Of a DNA stretch of 64,000 bases, positions 9,119 to 16,707 are shown in pieces; within the stretch, counting starts at the first letter, position 1, and each line of letters opens with the position of its first letter. Made by a program: the position numbers and the translations under genes. Below the pieces are notes generated by a model. That model ran no database searches. It was not told the DNA's origin and saw only the letters and a list, made by a program, of their open reading frames with translations. The DNA comes from Echinicola arenosa (lineage in GTDB: Bacteria > Bacteroidota > Bacteroidia > Cytophagales > Cyclobacteriaceae), in the NCBI RefSeq assembly GCF_014841125.1, contig NZ_JACYTQ010000002.1, positions 868,001 through 932,000 on the forward strand, given 5' to 3'.

Positions 9119-9730
9119 CTATTTCTTCCAGTCCAGCTGCGGCCAACTTAGTTTATAACGCACAGCAACCAGCCTTATCACCACCACCAGAAGAAAGGAG
9201 ATGATCAAATTGACATTTCTTTCTACTCCAAAATTGAAAAGTACAATAAAGAGAATAGCTCCCGCCAGACAGGCTGAGGCATAAACTTCCTTTCTCATCA
9301 AAATAGGGGTGTCATTGGTGAGCATATCCCGAATCACCCCGCCCATCACGGCAGAAAACATTCCCATCATGGCAGCTATTTCAGGAGCCACTCCCATACT
9401 CAGTGCCTTTTCGGCACCCAATACAGAAAACAAGGCGATCCCCAAAGTATCAAACAAGAACAAGGTTTTCCGCAATTTTGACATGGCTTTAAAGAAAAGT
9501 ATGGCTGTAAGGATCCCTCCAAAAATAGCGTACAAATATCGAACATCATTGATCCAAACCAGTGGGTAACTATCCAAAAGCACATCCCTGAGCGTCCCCC
9601 CTCCGATGGCCGTTATAAAACCTGTGAAGCCAGCTCCAAACACATCATGCTCCCTATCCTTCACCGCTAATGCGCCAGAGACAGCAAAAAAAAAGGTTCC
9701 GACCAAATCAAAAATGAACAGTAAATCCAT
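9119..9730 (-). CDS. TRIC-type trimeric cation channel family membrane protein (UPF0126, YadS/YicG-like)
   Basis: 203 residues with about 7 membrane segments built as two repeats. Each repeat contains the glycine-rich UPF0126 signature followed by an Arg-Asp: GFITAIGGGTLRDVLLDSYP near residue 40 and GMFSAVMGGVIRDMLTNDTP near residue 120. Prokaryotic TRIC proteins form trimeric K+-permeable channels, and the physiological role in bacteria is unsettled. The gene lies alone on the minus strand between the methyltransferase and the M20 gene. Confidence 0.88.
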   Translation of the reverse strand: MDLLFIFDLVGTFFFAVSGALAVKDREHDVFGAGFTGFITAIGGGTLRDVLLDSYPLVWINDVRYLYAIFGGILTAILFFKAMSKLRKTLFLFDTLGIALFSVLGAEKALSMGVAPEIAAMMGMFSAVMGGVIRDMLTNDTPILMRKEVYASACLAGAILFIVLFNFGVERNVNLIISFLLVVVIRLVAVRYKLSWPQLDWKK

Positions 9731-9814
9731 GCTTATTAAATTGAATTATGCTGTGTAAATATAATTAGAATCGTGCTGCAGATTTTAAGGGTTGCCGAAA
9801 TGTTTTAATGGCGC

Positions 9815-10432
9815 TTATCCTTTTTCAAAAACGAAAACCCCCATGGCTCTTTGACCATGGACCAAAACGGACTTGGGGTTTTCCAAATAACTCAACCGAT
9901 GTTTCTCTACCACTGTTTCCAAAAGTTTTTCAGTCAATAAAAATCTGCTTGATCCATCCGGCAAGTTATAAACCCCGTCTCCTATCATCTCGGCTTTTTT
10001 TTCCATTTCTCCAAAACCTGTGGTCATTCTCAAAAATAAAATCCCGCCTGGCTCCACAACACGAAGCATCTCATCAAACATCTGGTGAAAGTGGCCAGTA
10101 TTCTTTGCAAAATGCAAAACAGCAGAACTGATGATTGCCTGAAAAGCACCTTGATGAAAGGGTAAGTCCTCCACTGAAGCTACTTGAAATCTCAGCAAAT
10201 CGTATTGAGGCTGAAGAGAGCGGGCATAAGTTCGGACCATCTGAATGGCAGTTGGGTTCTGATCTACACCAAAAACCTGATAATTTTCCTGAAGCAAATA
10301 AATCAGGTTTCTTCCCTCTCCACAGCCGGCATCCAAAATACGCATGTCTTTAGTAAACCTACCTTTCAGAATTTGATCCAAAAGATAGATATCAATATTC
10401 CCTAACAACTTATTGAGAGAAGAAACATTCAT
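9815..10432 (-). CDS. class I SAM-dependent methyltransferase
   Basis: 205 residues. Motif I is ILDAGCGEGRNLIYLL, the acidic end of strand 2 is VFGVDQNP, and later motifs are SVEDLPFHQGAFQAIISSAVLHF and EMLRVVEPGGILFLRM, giving a complete Rossmann methyltransferase of the Methyltransf_11 type. The substrate is unknown. Its ATG overlaps the TGA of the upstream patatin gene (ATGA at 10429-10432), so the two are translationally coupled. Confidence 0.88.
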   Translation of the reverse strand: MNVSSLNKLLGNIDIYLLDQILKGRFTKDMRILDAGCGEGRNLIYLLQENYQVFGVDQNPTAIQMVRTYARSLQPQYDLLRFQVASVEDLPFHQGAFQAIISSAVLHFAKNTGHFHQMFDEMLRVVEPGGILFLRMTTGFGEMEKKAEMIGDGVYNLPDGSSRFLLTEKLLETVVEKHRLSYLENPKSVLVHGQRAMGVFVFEKG

Positions 10433-11316
10433 AGATTCAATTGTTTAAGCGTGGCATGAGTCAACTCTCTGCCTGTTTCAATGATTTCCTTGGCACGATA
10501 AAACTCAAAAGTTCCGCATTGCTTTCTGGACATTTGAACCACAGCATCAACTGGGTGGTTCTGCAAAATATAGTCAGAAAGTCTGTCCTGCATCATCTCA
10601 AATGACAGGTTCATCAAATCCAGAAAACTGGGACTTTTGGGCTTCTCTTTCTTTTCCTGTGGAAAGTATTTGCTCATTTTTGATTTATACTCTGTCACCC
10701 AAGCTGGCACAGTAATAAATGACTTAGCTGATTTCACTTCTGGTGCCTCTTTCACCAAACAGGAAATTGGCGCATTGACATCCGATGCAATGACTAAATC
10801 ACTTTTATAGTTCTTGGCCAAACTCAAAGGGATAGGATTCAAAACCGCACCATCCACATACTCTCCTTTCCCAATAGCATAAGGCTTAATGACCGTAGGA
10901 ATGGCTGCGGAAGCTCTGATTGCTTGGAATAAACTGCCGCTATCAAAAGTAGTCTCTTCTCCCGTTAGAATGTTCACAGCATTGCACGAAAACGGAATAG
11001 GCAAGTTCTCGATCAGGTCATCCCCTACCAAGGACTCCACCGCCTGAAAAACCTTGTTGCCTTTAATGAACCCTCGGGTGGAAAGGGTAAAATCCATCAA
11101 AGCAAAAACATCTATCCGATCCAAATTACAGATCCAATCTCTATAAATATCCAATTTCCCCATGGCATAAAGACCACCAACCAATGCGCCCATAGAGCAC
11201 CCTGCGATGGCATTGATTTTATAGCCCTGCTCTTCTAAGGCCTGGATCACACCGATATGGGCCAAGCCTCGGGCTCCACCAGATGAAAGTACTAAAGAAA
11301 CTGTCTTTTGAGGCAT
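10429..11316 (-). CDS. patatin-like phospholipase family protein (RssA-like)
   Basis: 295 residues. The oxyanion-hole segment is SSGGARGLAHIGV, the nucleophile elbow is G-C-S41-M-G, and the catalytic Asp is in D155-G-A, completing the Ser/Asp dyad. Length and the absence of a signal peptide fit the cytoplasmic RssA/YchK-like group of serine acyl hydrolases. The real substrate is unknown. It is the first gene of a two-gene operon with the methyltransferase, joined by an ATGA stop-start overlap. Confidence 0.9.
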   Translation of the reverse strand: MPQKTVSLVLSSGGARGLAHIGVIQALEEQGYKINAIAGCSMGALVGGLYAMGKLDIYRDWICNLDRIDVFALMDFTLSTRGFIKGNKVFQAVESLVGDDLIENLPIPFSCNAVNILTGEETTFDSGSLFQAIRASAAIPTVIKPYAIGKGEYVDGAVLNPIPLSLAKNYKSDLVIASDVNAPISCLVKEAPEVKSAKSFITVPAWVTEYKSKMSKYFPQEKKEKPKSPSFLDLMNLSFEMMQDRLSDYILQNHPVDAVVQMSRKQCGTFEFYRAKEIIETGRELTHATLKQLNL

Positions 11317-11380
11317 GATAATTTTCTAAGAATACCTTACATTCATGTCAAAGTAATTAACGAATCCAAAGTTATAAATT

Positions 11381-11803
11381 ATGCCAGACTACAACCCTTT
11401 TCATCTAGCTTTTCCCGTTAAAAATATAGAAGATACCCGAGCCTTCTATCAAGGAGTTTTAGGCTGTGAAATTGGAAGAAGCACCGACAAATGGATAGAT
11501 TTTAACTTCTTTGGACATCAGCTTTCCGCACATGTAAAGCCAGATGAATTGAGCAAGGCACTAGCCAATGAAGTAGATGGAAAACAAGTACCTGTCAGGC
11601 ATTTTGGTGCTGTATTGCCATGGGAAGAATGGCATGAATTGGCCGAAAATCTAAAAGCAGGTGGTATGGATTTTATAATTGAACCAGGAATCAGGTTTGA
11701 AGGACAAGTGGGAGAGCAGGCTACCATGTTCTTTCTTGATCCAAGTGGCAATGCTTTGGAATTTAAATCTTTTAAAGACCCCAATCAGATTTTTGCAAAA
11801 TAA
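11381..11803 (+). CDS. VOC (glyoxalase/bleomycin-resistance fold) family protein
   Basis: 140 residues. Two beta-alpha-beta-beta-beta modules can be read: [25 protein letters not shown] at the N-terminus and a second module ending [18 protein letters not shown]. The latter contains the Glu that usually binds metal, and the His at the start of strand 1 (FHLAF) is the usual partner ligand. Such proteins are metal-dependent dioxygenases, isomerases or lyases, and no specific reaction can be assigned. It converges on the Gfo/Idh gene across a long hairpin. Confidence 0.82.
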   Translation: MPDYNPFHLAFPVKNIEDTRAFYQGVLGCEIGRSTDKWIDFNFFGHQLSAHVKPDELSKALANEVDGKQVPVRHFGAVLPWEEWHELAENLKAGGMDFIIEPGIRFEGQVGEQATMFFLDPSGNALEFKSFKDPNQIFAK

Positions 11804-11804
11804 T

Positions 11805-11843
11805 GAGAGTGTGTCCTTGACATGTTGTCAAGGACACACTCTC
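11805..11843. terminator. long perfect hairpin between convergent VOC and Gfo/Idh genes
   Basis: GAGAGTGTGTCCTTGACA (11805-11822) and its exact complement (11826-11843) form an 18-bp stem with a 3-nt loop. There is no T tract on either side, so it is an unusual terminator. It begins 2 bp past the VOC stop codon. Confidence 0.6.
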
Positions 11844-11872
11844 CTACCCCTTACATCCACAATTAGCTATCA

Positions 11873-12904
11873 TTATAGTGCTACCCTCAGCCCCTCAGCA
11901 TGGCTCTTTTGAGCCGCCTCTATCACTTTGAGTGTCATGATGGCGTCTTTTGCTGGAACAGCCAACTTTGCCTCACCTAGAATGGTCTTGGCAATATTCT
12001 CATAATAGGCCAAGTAATTACCATCAAGAGTTGGGTAAGCAAAGGATTCACCTTCCAAAAACACTTTACCATAGGACTCTTCAGGTTCAACACCCCAACC
12101 GGGACTTCCTGGCAATATCCTTTCTTTAAAAGCTGCCTCTTGAACATCCAAGCCATATTTACTGTAACTTCCTTTGTCACCTAAAATCAGGAACTTTGGA
12201 AGAGTGGCATTCATCAGGATACTGGCGCTCAAACGAACCTTCAGCCCTGGATACATCAATGTCACATCAAAGAAGTCATCTGCAGCCACACCGTCCCGTT
12301 GCTTCAAAATCTCAGCATAAACCCAGTCTGGTTTACCGAAAAGTAACAATGCTTGATCAATAAGATGAGCGCCCAAATCATAGAGTATTCCACTGCCAGG
12401 TACTTCCTTTTCTCGCCAATTGTCATTGGGAACTGGCCTAAAGCGATCAAAATGGGACTCAAAATGTACAATCCTGCCTAAAGTGCCTTCCATTATCAAT
12501 TGCTGTACAGTCTGGAAATCACCATCCCACCTCCTGTTTTGGAATGGAGATAATAAAAGCCCCTTTTCTTTTGCCAGTTCGTCCAAATGCTCAGCATCTG
12601 AAGAAGTAACGGTTATAGGCTTATCTACTACCACATGTTTTCCCGCTTCCAAGGCCATTTTTGCTTGGGAATAATGGTATTCATTGGGGGTACATATCAC
12701 CACCAATTCCACATCTGAAGAGGTCAACATTTCTTCCAGACTTCTATAAACAGTAACCTGAGGATATTTTTCTTTGGAATTGGAGTGATTTCTCTCAACA
12801 ACAGCAATGAGATCCAAAAGTTCCTGCTGATGGATAAGTGGGGCATGCATGGTCTGGGCCACTCTTCCAAAACCAACAAGCCCGGTTTTAATAGGGTTTG
12901 TCAT
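11873..12904 (-). CDS. Gfo/Idh/MocA-family oxidoreductase
   Basis: 343 residues. The N-terminal Rossmann domain has KTGLVGFGRVAQTMHAP (dinucleotide loop) and the conserved lysine motif EAGKHVVVDKPIT. The C-terminal domain carries the sheet with GSGILYDLGAHLIDQALLLFG, including the His that usually acts in catalysis. These enzymes oxidise or reduce sugars or cyclitols with NAD(P); the substrate is unknown. It is cytoplasmic, unlike the exported paralogue at 30751-32082. It follows the response-regulator gene with no gap (TAG immediately before its ATG), so it is probably transcribed with the two-component system. Confidence 0.88.
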   Translation of the reverse strand: MTNPIKTGLVGFGRVAQTMHAPLIHQQELLDLIAVVERNHSNSKEKYPQVTVYRSLEEMLTSSDVELVVICTPNEYHYSQAKMALEAGKHVVVDKPITVTSSDAEHLDELAKEKGLLLSPFQNRRWDGDFQTVQQLIMEGTLGRIVHFESHFDRFRPVPNDNWREKEVPGSGILYDLGAHLIDQALLLFGKPDWVYAEILKQRDGVAADDFFDVTLMYPGLKVRLSASILMNATLPKFLILGDKGSYSKYGLDVQEAAFKERILPGSPGWGVEPEESYGKVFLEGESFAYPTLDGNYLAYYENIAKTILGEAKLAVPAKDAIMTLKVIEAAQKSHAEGLRVAL

Positions 12905-13531
12905 CTATAATTTCATTTCAATGGCTTTCTTCATCAGCTCAATGGCTGTATTTACGCCCAACTTATGGTGGATGTTTTTACGGTGGGTCTCTACCGTATA
13001 AACACTCAAAAAAAGTTCATCCGCGATGGCTTGGTTATTATGGCCTTCCTTAATCAAAGATAAAATCTGCAACTCTCTTCTCGAAAGCTTAAATTTCTGT
13101 TTGTAAGCATCATAATACTGGTCTTCATCTACCTGCTTCAATACTCGCTCAAAATGCATAACATGATGCCCATCGACAACTTCTCTAATGGTATAGATCA
13201 ACTCATCCGGGTCAGCATCTTTAAGCACGTAACCGTCTACACCTTGTTTTTGGCATTTTTTAAAAATATCCTCATCATCGTACATAGAAAGTACAATGAC
13301 TTTTACCTTTATTTTCTCTTTGTTGATCTGCTGGATAGCACCCAAGCCATCCATGCCGGGCATATTCATATCGGTCAGGACGACATCCACTTTTTCCTTT
13401 TTGAGAAACTCTACCATTTCCCGACCATTGGTAAAAATGTCCAACACTTGCATGTCCTCTTCATTCTCTAAGAGGTTAGCAATGCCCTTGGCAAACATTT
13501 TATGATCATCTGCTAAAACTAAGCGAATCAT
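12905..13531 (-). CDS. NarL/FixJ-type response regulator
   Basis: 208 residues from the chosen start. The receiver domain starts MIRLVLADDH, with the acidic pair at residues 8-9, the phospho-acceptor Asp54 in VVLTDMNMPG, and the conserved Lys in GYVLKDA. The C-terminal LuxR-type HTH is clear (LSRRELQILSLIKEGHNNQAIADELFLSVYTVETHRKNIHHKLG). An upstream in-frame start would add 18 residues unlike any receiver domain, so the start at 13531 is preferred. The cognate kinase is probably the gene at 13792-14550, 260 bp upstream on the same strand. Confidence 0.92.
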   Translation of the reverse strand: MIRLVLADDHKMFAKGIANLLENEEDMQVLDIFTNGREMVEFLKKEKVDVVLTDMNMPGMDGLGAIQQINKEKIKVKVIVLSMYDDEDIFKKCQKQGVDGYVLKDADPDELIYTIREVVDGHHVMHFERVLKQVDEDQYYDAYKQKFKLSRRELQILSLIKEGHNNQAIADELFLSVYTVETHRKNIHHKLGVNTAIELMKKAIEMKL

Positions 13532-13791
13532 ATTTTTATATCTAAAACTGTAAAACCTAAAGCTGTCAAGCAGCCATACACGCAACTATCCAACGAATAT
13601 CTCGAAATTCCCAATGGATATGAAAGTTCACGAACGATAAAATCCATTTCCTGAGAGAAATCACTTTTCCACAACTAGTCTAAGCATTATGATTCAATAT
13701 CATGAAAACGGTACATGAAGTAATTTAATGCGTTAACATGAGGCCAAATCGCATTATCTTGGGTGTCTTTCATTACTAAGTTAACAGTAAT

Positions 13792-14550
13792 CTAGGCAAA
13801 GGGCAATAAAAGTTTGATTTCTGTGCCCATATTTATTTTAGAAAAAAGTTGTAAGTTTCCCCCAATGGTCTCAATTCTAGACTTCAAATTGTGCAACCCC
13901 ATGCCTTTGGACTTGTCCTCCACATCAAATCCTTTTCCATCATCTTTGATCATAAGCTCCAAGAAATCATTCTTTTGCTGCAAAGAAACCGTAATCAACT
14001 TAGGTTCAGCATGCTTCATGGTGTTATTGAGGCATTCTTGGATAATTCGGATCAGTACCAATTTTTGGTCTTTTTCTAGTTCCAGTTCAGTGATGTTGCT
14101 ATCAAATTGAGTCTGGCAAAATCCCGAATTTTCAATCTTTTGAAGTTCTTGTTGAATAAAGTCAAGAAGTTTCACCTCCTTCACCCAATCCAAATTAAGT
14201 CGCTTGGAAAGCGTTCTTACTTCTTTGATGGCTTGGTTGATCAATCGCTTCCCTTCGGAGAAATTTTCTGGATCGGGATTATTTAACGTAAGCTTGGTCA
14301 ATGAAAGAATTTGTCCCACATTATCGTGCAGCTCTTGCCCAATAAATGACAAGGTTTGCTCTTGGATCTCCTTCTCCACACCCAAGATTGTCCTTTCATA
14401 CTCTGCTTTCATATGGTCCATCTTCTGCCGATTACGGATTTGCTGCTGGCGATGGAAAAGTACCATGGCCACAATAAAACCACACATTACCAGAGTAATC
14501 AATACTCCAGAAGTAATTAAAAATACAAACTGAGCTGGATCAGATGACAT
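13792..14550 (-). CDS. sensor histidine kinase with one membrane segment (HisKA_3/HATPase type)
   Basis: 252 residues. A single membrane helix (about 9-32) is followed by a basic coiled segment. The HisKA_3 dimerisation helix carries the phospho-His H75 in GQELHDNVGQ. The C-terminal ATPase domain has the N box (IIQECLNNTMKHAE), the D-x-G-x-G motif (IKDDGKGFD) and GMGLHNLKSRIE. There is no periplasmic or other sensing domain, so input must come from elsewhere. The gene directly upstream, 9 bp away, encodes a 7-TM protein. This class phosphorylates NarL-type regulators, and one lies just downstream. Confidence 0.9.
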   Translation of the reverse strand: MSSDPAQFVFLITSGVLITLVMCGFIVAMVLFHRQQQIRNRQKMDHMKAEYERTILGVEKEIQEQTLSFIGQELHDNVGQILSLTKLTLNNPDPENFSEGKRLINQAIKEVRTLSKRLNLDWVKEVKLLDFIQQELQKIENSGFCQTQFDSNITELELEKDQKLVLIRIIQECLNNTMKHAEPKLITVSLQQKNDFLELMIKDDGKGFDVEDKSKGMGLHNLKSRIETIGGNLQLFSKINMGTEIKLLLPFA

Positions 14551-14559
14551 ACCGCAAAC

Positions 14560-15243
14560 TTAAGTCGTAAAATACTTTCCTTGAAACACTTTGGGAGCAT
14601 AAAATGCAAAACCCATTACCAAATAGGTTACTCCTGCCATCAATCTATTAAGATCAAACAAGGATACCACCAATGCTTGATAATCTGCCTTTAATAAAAA
14701 TGAAAAACTGGCCCAAATCAAGAACGTACTGGAATAGTAAAAAAACAACACGGTTATGATCCAAAAATAGGGAATGGATAAGAGATTGGAATTGATATAG
14801 TCATTTCTATTAAAGACCTTATAATAAAAAGAAATGCTATACAGGATAATCATTAAACTGCCATAGATAAGCAAATAATGCTGGAAAATTTTGGTAACTG
14901 GCTGAAAAAAAATGGAATCAATGATTCCGAAAAAAAACAAAAATGCAATTGAAATATTGATCCTTTTCTTCATCAGCTCAGATCGGAAAACCATTTTAAA
15001 AAAAATAAGATAAAGTGAATTGAGCAGATAAATGCCAAAAATATTATAAATGATATGGTTGTTTCCGTTTGCGCTATAATTTTTGACTACTTCTGACAAA
15101 TATTCCTGAATCAACACGAGTGCAAGCACAGAAAAAATTAATATGTTGGCCTTTTTGTATTGCCTGTCAGTTTTAAAAATTAAAGCTGACAGGCTTATCA
15201 ATGCTCCTACCAATATCGTAATCAGGTATAAATTAAAAGTCAT
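14560..15243 (-). CDS. 7-TM membrane protein of unknown function, adjacent to histidine kinase
   Basis: 227 residues with about seven hydrophobic segments (roughly 4-24, 33-52, 63-84, 95-115, 120-142, 158-180, 195-218) and short loops. I do not recognise a named family. It is paralogous in plan to the protein at 15767-16441: both have a YNIxGxYL segment near residue 70, an FFxGxIxSIxxQPxxKxFQ-like segment near 105-120, a PxFWIxTxxFFY segment near 160-170, and end with LNRxMAGxxYLxxGxxFYxPxxF. The 9-bp gap to the histidine kinase gene suggests it could serve as a separate membrane input module; that is inference. Confidence 0.7.
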   Translation of the reverse strand: MTFNLYLITILVGALISLSALIFKTDRQYKKANILIFSVLALVLIQEYLSEVVKNYSANGNNHIIYNIFGIYLLNSLYLIFFKMVFRSELMKKRINISIAFLFFFGIIDSIFFQPVTKIFQHYLLIYGSLMIILYSISFYYKVFNRNDYINSNLLSIPYFWIITVLFFYYSSTFLIWASFSFLLKADYQALVVSLFDLNRLMAGVTYLVMGFAFYAPKVFQGKYFTT

Positions 15244-15279
15244 TTCTCCTAGTATTGATAAAGAGCTAAAATACAGATT

Positions 15280-15714
15280 TTAACAAGTCGGAGGACATAT
15301 ATTACCAAAATTATACGCATCTTCCTCTTCGTCATCACCATCTCCCTCACCTTCCTCAGCCATTAGGCTCATCCTATCTATAGAGGAAACTCCCAACTCT
15401 ACAAAGTCCTTTTCACCTTCTTTGTTTGATGGCACCATCGCCAAGGTCAATCTGCCCACATATTCTTCTCCCAAAATACTTTCAAAGCTCTCATCATATT
15501 CTCCGAAATAGAATTTGATCCCACCTTTTTCAGCATCTGTCTTGGACAATACCTCCTCAATTTCTTTTCGGCTAAACCAAATCCACTCGGTTTGATCTTT
15601 AATTTCCTTGCCTTTCTTATTCACTCCAGGATATCCTTTTCCAATTTCCTTTCCGTACTTTCTTCTAAGTTTTCTAAACTGTTTTTTTGTAAGTTTTTCG
15701 TTCTTCTTGCTCAT
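15280..15714 (-). CDS. small soluble protein with acidic linker and C-terminal CPPTC tail, unknown
   Basis: 144 residues, no signal peptide or membrane segment, not recognised. The N-terminus is strongly basic (KKNEKLTKKQFRKLRRKYGKEIG). The middle reads like a small mixed fold with DQTEWIWFSRKEIEEVL and GGIKFYFGEYDESFESIL. A run rich in Glu/Asp (EEGEGDGDDEEEDAY) is followed by the final NFGNICPPTC, the only two cysteines of the protein, at its very end. It sits between the two paralogous 7-TM genes, 36 bp from one and 52 bp from the other, all on the minus strand, so co-expression is likely. The Cys tail could bind metal, form a disulfide or be modified; none can be shown. Confidence 0.65.
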   Translation of the reverse strand: MSKKNEKLTKKQFRKLRRKYGKEIGKGYPGVNKKGKEIKDQTEWIWFSRKEIEEVLSKTDAEKGGIKFYFGEYDESFESILGEEYVGRLTLAMVPSNKEGEKDFVELGVSSIDRMSLMAEEGEGDGDDEEEDAYNFGNICPPTC

Positions 15715-15766
15715 CGCTTTAATGTTTAGGTGAATTATTATTTATGGCTTGGCAGTTAAAGTTGGC

Positions 15767-16441
15767 TTACCTCTTATTATAATTCTTTTCCAAAAACAGG
15801 TATGGTGTATAAAAGGATAGCCCAAATGATAGGTACATAATCCCGGCCATTACCCGGTTTAGCCCCATCCAAGGCTTGAGAATCGCATAATCTATGGAAG
15901 GGTTCCAGTGATAAACCCCAAACAAAATCAGCGCCTCCACATAAAAGAAAATAATACCTGTTACAATCCAAAAGTGTGGAACTGCTACAATGTTGGCATC
16001 TGCATAAACCCTTAACTTAAGCACTTGATATAGAAACCTTGCAGACAAGAACAAGATAAATAGACCAAATGGAATCATGCTATAATACTGGAAAACCTTA
16101 TCAATTGGCTGAATCCAAATGGAATTAATTACCCCCCAAAGATACAGTCCCATCAATGCCAAATTGATCTTCCGCTTAGCTCCTTTTTTGACCTCAAGCA
16201 ACTTTAGATAAGATACCAGCAAAAATGTTTGCAAATAAGTACCACAGATATTGTATAACATCACATTATTAATGCCTTTACTCCCTGTAAATGCACCTGC
16301 TGCTTCCAAGAAAAGCACAAATGCTAAGGTAAGTAATAAAATCTTATGTGTATTCTTATATGCTGGTTTTTGGTAGAAATAATAGATGACGCTCCCGATT
16401 AAGCTACTCAGGATAACGCCTAAATATGCTGTTTGACTCAT
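15767..16441 (-). CDS. 7-TM membrane protein of unknown function, paralogue of the kinase-adjacent protein
   Basis: 224 residues from the ATG at 16441; six extra codons upstream are less likely to be used because MSQTAYLGVIL begins the first membrane helix. About seven hydrophobic segments. It shares layout and conserved positions with the protein at 14560-15243, including LYNICGTYL, GVINSIWIQPIDKVFQYY, VPHFWIVTGIIFFY, and LNRVMAGIMYLSFGLSFYTP. It is the first gene of the minus-strand run that continues through the acidic protein, the second 7-TM protein and the two-component genes. Function unknown. Confidence 0.7.
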   Translation of the reverse strand: MSQTAYLGVILSSLIGSVIYYFYQKPAYKNTHKILLLTLAFVLFLEAAGAFTGSKGINNVMLYNICGTYLQTFLLVSYLKLLEVKKGAKRKINLALMGLYLWGVINSIWIQPIDKVFQYYSMIPFGLFILFLSARFLYQVLKLRVYADANIVAVPHFWIVTGIIFFYVEALILFGVYHWNPSIDYAILKPWMGLNRVMAGIMYLSFGLSFYTPYLFLEKNYNKR

Positions 16442-16654
16442 AAATACTCCTTTACACACATTTAGTTTTTACACTTTGACAGTGCAAAATTGACTTTTTC
16501 TAATACGGCAAGATAGTAGGTTTGAGCAGGAAGAAAAATACCGTGATTGGGGTATTTTCAGTGACTTAGATTCAAATTCGAGGGCCTAAAAACAAATCCA
16601 GAGGCTCTTGAAAAGTCTAAAAACTTAACATAGTTTTATCCATTATAAAAAGTC

Positions 16655-16684
16655 AAAAAAGGGGCTCTCCAAATGGAGAGCCCC
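16655..16684 (-). terminator. rho-independent terminator of secDF
   Basis: GGGGCTCTCC (16661-16670), loop AAAT, and GGAGAGCCCC (16675-16684) form a perfect 10-bp stem. On the minus strand it is followed by TTTTTT. It lies 24 bp past the secDF stop. Confidence 0.85.
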
Positions 16685-16707
16685 TTCTTAACATATAGTT
16701 ATATCAA

